Source: Cavia porcellus (taxonomy: Eukaryota; Chordata; Mammalia; Rodentia; Caviidae). From it: DNA of 64,000 nt. The translations under genes and the position numbers were made by a program. The notes beneath the pieces are model-generated. The model searched no databases, was not told the DNA's origin, and was given only the letters and a program-made list of their open reading frames with translations. This document shows positions 33,859 through 46,170 of the stretch, piece after piece. The stretch spans positions 38,019,519-38,083,518 of the forward strand of contig NW_026947485.1 of assembly GCF_034190915.1 (NCBI RefSeq), read 5' to 3'. Positions within the stretch are counted from its first letter, which is position 1; every line of letters begins with the position of its first letter.

Positions 33859-36800
33859 CCTCTGGGAGCCATCTGGCTGAGCACTAGTCCCCTGGGTGTC
33901 CACACACATCTACACAAGTGCCCCTACCCGGTGCTGTGCCACATTCAGCCATCTTAGTTTCACACAGACCACACTGACTGTGTTTCTGCCCAACGGTCCC
34001 TGTGGCCTCACGATGTGGGCTCCTTGAGGAACTACACATCCATGATCCTGTCTTTCATGGTTTTTGTCCTTCTTCCTTTCAGTCTTCTGAAAATTCTCTT
34101 GGAAACATCTGTCTCTGATTCTTCCACCACCTTCCTGAGTCACCTTCTTTAATCTTGTGCCCTCACACGTGCCTCCACACTGCCCACCCCATGCCCTCAC
34201 ACACGTGTCACCGGCAAGCTGACCCGCTGCTGGGCCTAAAGCTCCATCTTCCAGGGGCCCCTCCATCCCACCCTCTCTCCTTTTCCTCTGCCTACCTCAG
34301 CCTCATCCCTTCCTGAGCTCTCTTCAGTCGGGGCTCCACTCCCCTCTGCAGCGGCCTTCCCTTGCCCTGGACAGTGGCCAGCTCCCAGGCCAACCCTGTG
34401 CTCTCTCTTGCTCTGTGCCCTGCCATCTCTCTCTGCCTCACTCCTCCACTCCAGTCCTCAGCCCGCACCCAGGTCCATGGTGCTGCCCTGCCCTCGCTGA
34501 CCTTCACAGGAAACCCCCACTCAGCCCTCAGCCTTCCAGGTGCCTCACTGTTCCTGGACTCCCAGTCGCCCTCAACCTGCTCTCACACTCAGGAGTCTCA
34601 GGCTTCCATCTCCCCCCACTCACAGGCATCTCCTAGTCCCCTCCATCTCTGCCCCCGCCTCCATTCTCCTCCTTCCACCAGTGATTCTCACCCGAGGACC
34701 CACGACCCCCAGGAGGCCTGTCAGAACCATGTTCTGGCTGCATTTGCTGCTGTTCCTGCTGTCTGTGAGCAGAACACTGCTCCCCTCCCATGTCCTGATA
34801 GGCCTCCCTGGGGCCGTGCCCAAGCCCCCCAAGGTGGAACCCCCCCTCCCCCATCCTGGGGAAGAATCACTGCAGTGGATGCCACCTGTGCTCCCTGGCC
34901 TCACCCTCCCACTTCAGGCCTCCAGCTTTCCAGTGGTGGCCACCTGACATCCTCACTGGATGATCTCCGTATGTCCTCTCTGATGCAGACCTTGCACTCT
35001 CATCCCTGGAGCCTCTCCCTGTTTACTACTCAGTACAAGAACTGACCAACCCACTACACCTGAAAGTTGTTCTTCCAAAGACCCCCACACCATGGAAGCG
35101 CTCTTCAGCCTGGGAACCATGAAAACAATGCAGCGCCTGTGCCTGTGTTTGTTCCAAGTGGTCTTCTGGGAGATTAGTATTGTCCCTTTTTCTTCTCTTC
35201 CTTCATTGCTCCTCCCATTTGTGATTCCTGCAGAGGTGTCCCTAAGGAAGGGCTCTTTGACCCTCCGATCTTTCCTCCTCCCTTACAAACCAGCATTTTG
35301 GCCTTCCCTTTCCTTCTACCTCCCTTCCGTTATTCTCTTTCCTCTTAGGAGCGAAAGAGGTCCTGTGGTCTTCCCAACTTGACTCTTCACTTTGCACACT
35401 AGACATGGCATGTTCCACCAACTCAGTTCCATAAAGTGCCTTCTCAATGCCTGGAACTAGGCTCATAGCCCCACCTCGATCTCCTATTTCCCAGGGTACC
35501 CACTGCCCGCCCTGACCCGAATCCTGTCCCAGACCCCATCCTAGCCACCCACCCTGCCCCATCGGATCCGTGGTAAAGAGCCTGGCCTAAAGTTTACACC
35601 TTGTAAGAACCCGCAAGTCTGTAGAGCCATGCCTTTCTCCTCCTCCACAGGCGTCCACCCCTTTTCTGCACTGCCCTTTCCTTCCCCTTCCCATGCTGAG
35701 CCTCGCACCCTAATGAACGCCCTAATGCTGATTCCCACTCTGGTGCCACCCTCCTCCCAGCTCCCCTGTTGGCCTCCAGCCTGTGTGCCCCCCACGGCAC
35801 TCTCTGCTCTCCTTCCTTCCTGGCTGCCTCCTGCCACCCTGTCTGCCTTCCATAGGGGACTGCCCCTTGCCCCGTGTCTTCCTCTCATACCCACATCTTT
35901 CTGCTGCCTGTCCTTTTGCCACACGCTCCTTCTCACTCACCCATTGGCCTAGAGATGCCTCTCTGCCTCCTCTCCAGGGCCTTACTTCCCTCAACTACCT
36001 GAAGGCCGCCACGTCTTCACATTTGTGTGCCTCTGTTCTCCATGGGCTCTGTTCTCTAGCTGTGCCCGCTCTCTGCTCAAACTCTTTCTGGCCCTGTCCC
36101 AGCCTCACTTCTGTACCCATTCTTGGCCACTGGCTGGATCTTTCCCAGGCCCTCAGTTTCACATTTAGGACAACTTTTCCTTCATCTTTGTCCTGCCAGC
36201 CTTCTTCTTTTCTCTTCCCTTCCCATCAAACAAGCGGGCAGGAACCCTGCAGCCACTCCCACTCCCACACTCCTGCTCTTCTTTCTCCCCTCTGCTACTT
36301 GCATTTGCTCCGAGGCATGCTTCATATGTGAAGTGCATGCTGCCCACTGCACTCACAGGGTTATGGCCTCTGCACAGTTGTTCCTTGTTATGACTTTTCC
36401 ATGCGACATTTCTTCTGTGCCTTAAATATGGTAAACATTCCTTTGCCCTCTGCTCCTCCTCTTGATCAAATCTCCCAAAACAGAAGGCTCCCACCCCTTC
36501 CCTACTCCCAGCCTCCTGGGTTTTAGATTACTCCTACCGTGCCCATTTGCTAGGGACCTGCATTCTTACTTTAAATGCATACTGATCTACTCAGTGGTTA
36601 GGGCTTTGTCCACCCAGCCTTCACGGTGTCCCTTGCAGTGTCTGCTGCACTGGACACTTCTCCCTTTCCGCATGCAAACACAGCTTCAGTGGCCATTGAG
36701 AACTGCCTGTTCCGCACTGGCTTCCCCAGCTGCTCCTCTGCCATTTGCAAGCAGCTCTCTCCATTCCCTTGACACGCACCCCTTGACTCATCCCCATGTC

Positions 36801-36936
36801 CCTGAGCTCTCATGGCAGTTCTATGTGCAAGAGCACTCTCAACCTGTTAACACCACTCAGTTTCCTCTGGCCTGCTTTCCTCTCCTCTGCTTAAGGAGAT
36901 GCAGTCACTGTCCCCCATCAGCCATGCTTTCAGCAT
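33859..36936 (+). repeat. Unit 12, consensus-like with A at 2667
   Basis: It resembles unit 5 but has G to A at unit 2667 (window 36525). The same change is seen elsewhere only in unit 18, six units away. It has neither the G at 676 nor the A at 2778 that would mark haplotype B. Confidence 0.95.
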
Positions 36937-39900
36937 CCTCTGGGAGCCATCTGGCTGAGCACTAGTCCCCTGGGTGTCCACACACATCTACACAAGTGCC
37001 CCTACCCGGTGCTGTGCCACATTCAGCCATCTTAGTTTCACACAGACCACACTGACTGTGTTTCTGCCCAACGGTCCCTGTGGCCTCACGATGTGGGCTC
37101 CTTGAGGAACTACACATCCATGATCCTGTCTTTCATGGTTTTTGTCCTTCTTCCTTTCAGTCTTCTGAAAATTCTCTTGGAAACATCTGTCTCTGATTCT
37201 TCCACCACCTTCCCGAGTCACCTTCTTTAATCTTGTGCCCTCACACGTGCCTCCACACTGCCCACCCCATGCCCTCACACACGTGTCACCGGCAAGCTGA
37301 CCCGCTGCTGGGCCTAAAGCTCCATCTTCCAGGGGCCCCTCCATCCCACCCTCTCTCCTTTTCCTCTGCCTACCTCAGCCTCATCCCTTCCTGAGCTCTC
37401 TTCAGTCGGGGCTCCACTCCCCTCTGCAGCGGCCTTCCCTTGCCCTGGACAGTGGCCAGCTCCCAGGCCAACCCTGTGCTCTCTCTTGCTCTGTGCCCTG
37501 CCATCTCTCTCTGCCTCACTCCTCCACTCCAGTCCTCAGCCCGCACCCAGGTCCATGGTGCTGCCCTGCCCTCGCTGACCTTCACAGGAAACCCCCACTC
37601 AGCCCTCAGCCTTCCAGGTGCCTCACTGTTCCTGGACTCCCAGTCGCCCTCAACCTGCTCTCACACTCAGGAGTCTCATCCTTCCATCTCCCCCCACTCA
37701 CAGGCATCTCCTAGTCCCCTCCATCTCTGCCCCCACCTCCATTCTCCTCCTTCCACCAGTGATTCTCACCCGAGGACCCACGACCCCCAGGAGGCCTGTC
37801 AGAACCATGTTCTGGCTGCATTTGCTGCTGTTCCTGCTGTCTGTGAGCAGAACACTGCTCCCCTCCCATGTCCTGATAGGCCTCCCTGGGGCCGTGCCCA
37901 AGCCCCCCAAGGTGGAACCCCCCCTCCCCCATCCTGGGGAAGAATCACTGCAGTGGATGCCACCTGTGCTCCCTGGCCTCACCCTCCCACTTCAGGCCTC
38001 CAGCTTTCCAGTGGTGGCCACCTGACATCCTCACTGGATGATCTCCGTATGTCCTCTCTGATGCAGACCTTGCACTCTCATCCCTGGAGCCTCTCCCTGT
38101 TTACTACTCAGTACAAGAACTGACCAACCCACTACACCTGAAAGTTGTTCTTCCAAAGACCCCCACACCATGGAAGCGCTCTTCAGCCTGGGAACCATGA
38201 AAACAATGCAGCGCCTGTGCCTGTGTTTGTTCCAAGTGGTCTTCTGGGAGATTAGTATTGTCCCTTTTTCTTCTCTTCCTTCATTGCTCCTCCCATTTGT
38301 GATTCCTGCAGAGGTGTCCCTAAGGAAGGGCTCTTTGACCCTCCGATCTTTCCTCCTCCCTTACAAACCAGCATTTTGGCCTTCCCTTTCCTTCTACCTC
38401 CCTTCCGTTATTCTCTTTCCTCTTAGGAGCGAAAGAGGTCCTGTGGTCTTCCCAACTTGACTCTTCACTTTGCACACTAGACATGGCATGTTCCACCAAC
38501 TCAGTTCCATAAAGTGCCTTCTCAATGCCTGGAACTAGGCTCATAGCCCCACCTCGATCTCCTATTTCCCAGGGTACCCACTGCCCGCCCTGACCCGAAT
38601 CCTGTCCCAGACCCCATCCTAGCCACCCACCCTGCCCCATCGGATCCGTGGTAAAGAGCCTGGCCTAAAGTTTACAGGTTGTAAGAACCCGCAAGTCTGT
38701 AGAGCCATGCCTTTCTCCTCCTCCACAGGCATCCACCCCTTTTCTTCACTGCCCTTTCCTTCCCCTTCCCATGCTGAGCCTCGCACCCTAATGAACGCCC
38801 TAATGCTGATTCCCACTCTGGTGCCACCCTCCTCCCAGCTCCCCTGTTGGCCTCCAGCCTGTGTGCCCCCCACGGCACTCTCTGCTCTCCTTCCTTCCTG
38901 GCTGCCTCCTGCCACCCTGTCTGCCTTCCATAGGGGACTGCCCCTTGCCCCGTGTCTTCCTCTCATACCCACATCTTTCTGCTGCCTGTCCTTTTGCCAC
39001 ACGCTCCTTTTCACTCACCCATTGGCCTAGAGATGCCTCTCTGCCTCCTCTCCAGGGCCTTACTTCCCTCAACTACCTGAAGGCCGCCACGTCTTCACAT
39101 TTGTGTGCCTCTGTTCTCCATGGGCTCTGTTCTCTAGCTGTGCCCGCTCTCTGCTCAAACTCTTTCTGGCCCTGTCCCAGCCTCACTTCTGTACCCATTC
39201 TTGGCCACTGGCTGGATCTTTCCCAGGCCCTCAGTTTCACATTTAGGACAACTTTTCCTTCATCTTTGTCCTGCCAGCCTTCTTCTTTTCTCTTCCCTTC
39301 CCATCAAACAAGCGGGCAGGAACCCTGCAGCCACTCCCACTCCCACACTCCTGCTCTTCTTTCTCCCCTCTGCTACTTGCATTTGCTCCGAGGCATGCTT
39401 CATATGTGAAGTGCATGCTGCCCACTGCACTCACAGGGTTATGGCCTCTGCACAGTTGTTCCTTGTTATGACTTTTCCATGCGACATTTCTTCTGTGCCT
39501 TAAATATGGTAAACATTCCTTTGCCCTCTGCTCCTCCTCTTGATCAAATCTCCCAAAACAGAAGGCTCCCACCCCTTCCCTACTCCCAGCCTCCTGGGTT
39601 TTGGATTACTCCTACCGTGCCCATTTGCTAGGGACCTGCATTCTTACTTTAAATGCATACTGAGCTACTCAGTGGTTAGGGCTTTGTCCACCCAGCCTTC
39701 ACGGTGTCCCTTGCAGTGTCTGCTGCACTGGACACTTCTCCCTTTCCGCATGCAAACACAGCTTCAGTGGCCATTGAGAACTGCCTGTTCCGCACTGGCT
39801 TCCCCAGCTGCTCCTCTGCCATTTGCAAGCAGCTCTCTCCATTCCCTTGACACGCACCCCTTGACTCATCCCCATGTCCCTGAGCTCTCATGGCAGTTCT

Positions 39901-40014
39901 ATGTGCAAGAGCACTCTCAACCTGTTAACACCACTCAGTTTCCTCTGGCCTGCTTTCCTCTCCTCTGCTTAAGGAGATGCAGTCACTGTCCCCCATCAGC
40001 CATGCTTTCAGCAT
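36937..40014 (+). repeat. Unit 13, haplotype A
   Basis: It has the full haplotype A set. The private change is G to A at unit 799 (window 37735), a CpG to CpA transition. Confidence 0.95.
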
Positions 40015-43000
40015 CCTCTGGGAGCCATCTGGCTGAGCACTAGTCCCCTGGGTGTCCACACACATCTACACAAGTGCCCCTACCCGGTGCTGTGCCACAT
40101 TCAGCCATCTTAGTTTCACACAGACCACACTGACTGTGTTTCTGCCCAACGGTCCCTGTGGCCTCACGATGTGGGCTCCTTGAGGAACTACACATCCATG
40201 ATCCTGTCTTTCATGGTTTTTGTCCTTCTTCCTTTCAGTCTTCTGAAAATTCTCTTGGAAACATCTGTCTCTGATTCTTCCACCACCTTCCTGAGTCACC
40301 TTCTTTAATCTTGTGCCCTCACACGTGCCTCCACACTGCCCACCCCATGCCCTCACACACGTGTCACCGGCAAGCTGACCCGCTGCTGGGCCTAAAGCTC
40401 CATCTTCCAGGGGCCCCTCCATCCCACCCTCTCTCCTTTTCCTCTGCCTACCTCAGCCTCATCCCTTCCTGAGCTCTCTTCAGTCGGGGCTCCACTCCCC
40501 TCTGCAGCGGCCTTCCCTTGCCCTGGACAGTGGCCAGCTCCCAGGCCAACCCTGTGCTCTCTCTTGCTCTGTGCCCTGCCATCTCTCTCTGCCTCACTCC
40601 TCCACTCCAGTCCTCAGCCCGCACCCAGGTCCATGGTGCTGCCCTGCCCTCGCTGACCTTCACAGGAAACCCCCACTCAGCCCTCAGCCGTCCAGGTGCC
40701 TCACTGTTCCTGGACTCCCAGTCGCCCTCAACCTGCTCTCACACTCAGGAGTCTCAGGCTTCCATCTCCCCCCACTCACAGGCATCTCCTAGTCCCCTCC
40801 ATCTCTGCCCCCGCCTCCATTCTCCTCCTTCCACCAGTGATTCTCACCCGAGGACCCACGACCCCCAGGAGGCCTGTCAGAACCATGTTCTGGCTGCATT
40901 TGCTGCTGTTCCTGCTGTCTGTGAGCAGAACACTGCTCCCCTCCCATGTCCTGATAGGCCTCCCTGGGGCCGTGCCCAAGCCCCCCAAGGTGGAACCCCC
41001 CCTCCCCCATCCTGGGGAAGAATCACTGCAGTGGATGCCACCTGTGCTCCCTGGCCTCACCCTCCCACTTCAGGCCTCCAGCTTTCCAGTGGTGGCCACC
41101 TGACATCCTCACTGGATGATCTCCGTATGTCCTCTCTGATGCAGACCTTGCACTCTCATCCCTGGAGCCTCTCCCTGTTTACTACTCAGTACAAGAACTG
41201 ACCAACCCACTACACCTGAAAGTTGTTCTTCCAAAGACCCCCACACCATGGAAGCGCTCTTCAGCCTGGGAACCATGAAAACAATGCAGCGCCTGTGCCT
41301 GTGTTTGTTCCAAGTGGTCTTCTGGGAGATTAGTATTGTCCCTTTTTCTTCTCTTCCTTCATTGCTCCTCCCATTTGTGATTCCTGCAGAGGTGTCCCTA
41401 AGGAAGGGCTCTTTGACCCTCCGATCTTTCCTCCTCCCTTACAAACCAGCATTTTGGCCTTCCCTTTCCTTCTACCTCCCTTCCGTTATTCTCTTTCCTC
41501 TTAGGAGCGAAAGAGGTCCTGTGGTCTTCCCAACTTGACTCTTCACTTTGCACACTAGACATGGCATGTTCCACCAACTCAGTTCCATAAAGTGCCTTCT
41601 CAATGCCTGGAACTAGGCTCATAGCCCCACCTCGATCTCCTATTTCCCAGGGTACCCACTGCCCGCCCTGACCCGAATCCTGTCCCAGACCCCATCCTAG
41701 CCACCCACCCTGCCCCATCGGATCCGTGGTAAAGAGCCTGGCCTAAAGTTTACACCTTGTAAGAACCCGCAAGTCTGTAGAGCCATGCCTTTCTCCTCCT
41801 CCACAGGCGTCCACCCCTTTTCTGCACTGCCCTTTCCTTCCCCTTCCCATGCTGAGCCTCGCACCCTAATGAACGCCCTAATGCTGATTCCCACTCTGGT
41901 GCCACCCTCCTCCCAGCTCCCCTGTTGGCCTCCAGCCTGTGTGCCCCCCACGGCACTCTCTGCTCTCCTTCCTTCCTGGCTGCCTCCTGCCACCCTGTCT
42001 GCCTTCCATAGGGGACTGCCCCTTGCCCCGTGTCTTCCTCTCATACCCACATCTTTCTGCTGCCTGTCCTTTTGCCACACGCTCCTTCTCACTCACCCAT
42101 TGGCCTAGAGATGCCTCTCTGCCTCCTCTCCAGGGCCTTACTTCCCTCAACTACCTGAAGGCCGCCACGTCTTCACATTTGTGTGCCTCTGTTCTCCATG
42201 GGCTCTGTTCTCTAGCTGTGCCCGCTCTCTGCTCAAACTCTTTCTGGCCCTGTCCCAGCCTCACTTCTGTACCCATTCTTGGCCACTGGCTGGATCTTTC
42301 CCAGGCCCTCAGTTTCACATTTAGGACAACTTTTCCTTCATCTTTGTCCTGCCAGCCTTCTTCTTTTCTCTTCCCTTCCCATCAAACAAGCGGGCAGGAA
42401 CCCTGCAGCCACTCCCACTCCCACACTCCTGCTCTTCTTTCTCCCCTCTGCTACTTGCATTTGCTCCGAGGCATGCTTCATATGTGAAGTGCATGCTGCC
42501 CACTGCACTCACAGGGTTATGGCCTCTGCACAGTTGTTCCTTGTTATGACTTTTCCATGCGACATTTCTTCTGTGCCTTAAATATGGTAAACATTCCTTT
42601 GCCCTCTGCTCCTCCTCTTGATCAAATCTCCCAAAACAGAAGGCTCCCACCCCTTCCCTACTCCCAGCCTCCTGGGTTTTGGATTACTCCTACCGTGCCC
42701 ATTTGCTAGGGACCTGCATTCTTACTTTAAATGCATACTGATCTACTCAGTGGTTAGGGCTTTGTCCACCCAGCCTTCACGGTGTCCCTTGAAGTGTCTG
42801 CTGCACTGGACACTTCTCCCTTTCCGCATGCAAACACAGCTTCAGTGGCCATTGAGAACTGCCTGTTCCGCACTGGCTTCCCCAGCTGCTCCTCTGCCAT
42901 TTGCAAGCAGCTCTCTCCATTCCCTTGACACGCACCCCTTGACTCATCCCCATGTCCCTGAGCTCTCATGGCAGTTCTATGTGCAAGAGCACTCTCAACC

Positions 43001-43092
43001 TGTTAACACCACTCAGTTTCCTCTGGCCTGCTTTCCTCTCCTCTGCTTAAGGAGATGCAGTCACTGTCCCCCATCAGCCATGCTTTCAGCAT
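40015..43092 (+). repeat. Unit 14, haplotype B, last unit of the middle domain
   Basis: It has the full haplotype B set. It is the last unit with C/C at 1227/1230 (window 41241/41244); every later unit has G/A there. Confidence 0.95.
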
Positions 43093-46000
43093 CCTCTGGG
43101 AGCCATCTGGCTGAGCACTAGTCCCCTGGGTGTCCACACACATCTACACAAGTGCCCCTACCCGGTGCTGTGCCACATTCAGCCATCTTAGTTTCACACA
43201 GACCACACTGACTGTGTTTCTGCCCAACGGTCCCTGTGGCCTCACGATGTGGGCTCCTTGAGGAACTACACATCCATGATCCTGTCTTTCATGGTTTTTG
43301 TCCTTCTTCCTTTCAGTCTTCTGAAAATTCTCTTGGAAACATCTGTCTCTGATTCTTCCACCACCTTCCTGAGTCACCTTCTTTAATCTTGTGCCCTCAC
43401 ACGTGCCTCCACACTGCCCACCCCATGCCCTCACACACGTGTCACCGGCAAGCTGACCCGCTGCTGGGCCTAAAGCTCCATCTTCCAGGGGCCCCTCCAT
43501 CCCACCCTCTCTCCTTTTCCTCTGCCTACCTCAGCCTCATCCCTTCCTGAGCTCTCTTCAGTCGGGGCTCCACTCCCCTCTGCAGCGGCCTTCCCTTGCC
43601 CTGGACAGTGGCCAGCTCCCAGGCCAACCCTGTGCTCTCTCTTGCTCTGTGCCCTGCCATCTCTCTCTGCCTCACTCCTCCACTCCAGTCCTCAGCCCGC
43701 ACCCAGGTCCATGGTGCTGCCCTGCCCTCGCTGACCTTCACAGGAAACCCCCACTCAGCCCTCAGCCTTCCAGGTGCCTCACTGTTCCTGGACTCCCAGT
43801 CGCCCTCAACCTGCTCTCACACTCAGGAGTCTCATCCTTCCATCTCCCCCCACTCACAGGCATCTCCTAGTCCCCTCCATCTCTGCCCCCGCCTCCATTC
43901 TCCTCCTTCCACCAGTGATTCTCACCCGAGGACCCACGACCCCCAGGAGGCCTGTCAGAACCATGTTCTGGCTGCATTTGCTGCTGTTCCTGCTGTCTGT
44001 GAGCAGAACACTGCTCCCCTCCCATGTCCTGATAGGCCTCCCTGGGGCCGTGCCCAAGCCCCCCAAGGTGGAACCCTCCCTCCCCCATCCTGGGGAAGAA
44101 TCACTGCAGTGGATGCCACCTGTGCTCCCTGGCCTCACCCTCCCACTTCAGGCCTCCAGCTTTCCAGTGGTGGCCACCTGACATCCTCACTGGATGATCT
44201 CCGTATGTCCTCTCTGATGCAGACCTTGCACTCTCATCCCTGGAGCCTCTCCCTGTTTACTACTCAGTACAAGAACTGACCAACCCACTACACCTGAAAG
44301 TTGTTCTTCCAAAGACCCGCAAACCATGGAAGCGCTCTTCAGCCTGGGAACCATGAAAACAATGCAGCGCCTGTGCCTGTGTTTGTTCCAAGTGGTCTTC
44401 TGGGAGATTAGTATTGTCCCTTTTTCTTCTCTTCCTTCATTGCTCCTCCCATTTGTGATTCCTGCAGAGGTGTCCCTAAGGAAGGGCTCTTTGACCCTCC
44501 GATCTTTCCTCCTCCCTTACAAACCAGCATTTTGGCCTTCCCTTTCCTTCTACCTCCCTTCCGTTATTCTCTTTCCTCTTAGGAGCGAAAGAGGTCCTGT
44601 GGTCTTCCCAACTTGACTCTTCACTTTGCACACTAGACATGGCATGTTCCACCAACTCAGTTCCATAAAGTGCCTTCTCAATGCCTGGAACTAGGCTCAT
44701 AGCCCCACCTCGATCTCCTATTTCCCAGGGTACCCACTGCCCGCCCTGACCCGAATCCTGTCCCAGACCCCATCCTAGCCACCCACCCTGCCCCATCGGA
44801 TCCGTGGTAAAGAGCCTGGCCTAAAGTTTACACCTTGTAAGAACCCGCAAGTCTGTAGAGCCATGCCTTTCTCCTCCTCCACAGGCGTCCACCCCTTTTC
44901 TGCACTGCCCTTTCCTTCCCCTTCCCATGCTGAGCCTCGCACCCTAATGAACGCCCTAATGCTGATTCCCACTCTGGTGCCACCCTCCTCCCAGCTCCCC
45001 TGTTGGCCTCCAGCCTGTGTGCCCCCCACGGCACTCTCTGCTCTCCTTCCTTCCTGGCTGCCTCCTGCCACCCTGTCTGCCTTCCACAGGGGACTGCCCC
45101 TTGCCCCGTGTCTTCCTCTCATACCCACATCTTTCTGCTGCCTGTCCTTTTGCCACACGCTCCTTCTCACTCACCCATTGGCCTAGAGATGCCTCTCTGC
45201 CTCCTCTCCAGGGCCTTACTTCCCTCAACTACCTGAAGGCCGCCACGTCTTCACATTTGTGTGCCTCTGTTCTCCATGGGCTCTGTTCTCTAGCTGTGCC
45301 CGCTCTCTGCTCAAACTCTTTCTGGCCCTGTCCCAGCCTCACTTCTGTACCCATTCTTGGCCACTGGCTGGATCTTTCCCAGGCCCTCAGTTTCACATTT
45401 AGGACAACTTTTCCTTCATCTTTGTCCTGCCAGCCTTCTTCTTTTCTCTTCCCTTCCCATCAAACAAGCGGGCAGGAACCCTGCAGCCACTCCCACTCCC
45501 ACACTCCTGCTCTTCTTTCTCCCCTCTGCTACTTGCATTTGCTCCGAGGCATGCTTCATATGTGAAGTGCATGCTGCCCACTGCACTCACAGGGTTATGG
45601 CCTCTGCACAGTTGTTCCTTGTTATGACTTTTCCATGCGACATTTCTTCTGTGCCTTAAATATGGTAAACATTCCTTTGCCCTCTGCTCCTCCTCTTGAT
45701 CAAATCTCCCAAAACAGAAGGCTCCCACCCCTTCCCTACTCCCAGCCTCCTGGGTTTTGGATTACTCCTACCGTGCCCATTTGCTAGGGACCTGCATTCT
45801 TACTTTAAATGCATACTGATCTACTCAGTGGTTAGGGCTTTGTCCACCCAGCCTTCACGGTGTCCCTTGCAGTGTCTGCTGCACTGGACACTTCTCCCTT
45901 TCCGCATGCAAACACAGCTTCAGTGGCCATTGAGAACTGCCTGTTCCGCACTGGCTTCCCCAGCTGCTCCTCTGCCATTTGCAAGCAGCTCTCTCCATTC

Positions 46001-46170
46001 CCTTGACACGCACCCCTTGACTCATCCCCATGTCCCTGAGCTCTCATGGCAGTTCTATGTGCAAGAGCACTCTCAACCTGTTAACACCACTCAGTTTCCT
46101 CTGGCCTGCTTTCCTCTCCTCTGCTTAAGGAGATGCAGTCACTGTCCCCCATCAGCCATGCTTTCAGCAT
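43093..46170 (+). repeat. Unit 15, first unit of the right domain, mosaic
   Basis: T at 278 (not A-like) is combined with TC at 743-744 (A-like), followed by G/A at 1227/1230, CC at 1741-1742 and G/G at 1795/1810. The private C to T at unit 985 (window 44077) splits the C7 run into CCCTCCC. C at 1995 is shared only with unit 19. Confidence 0.95.
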
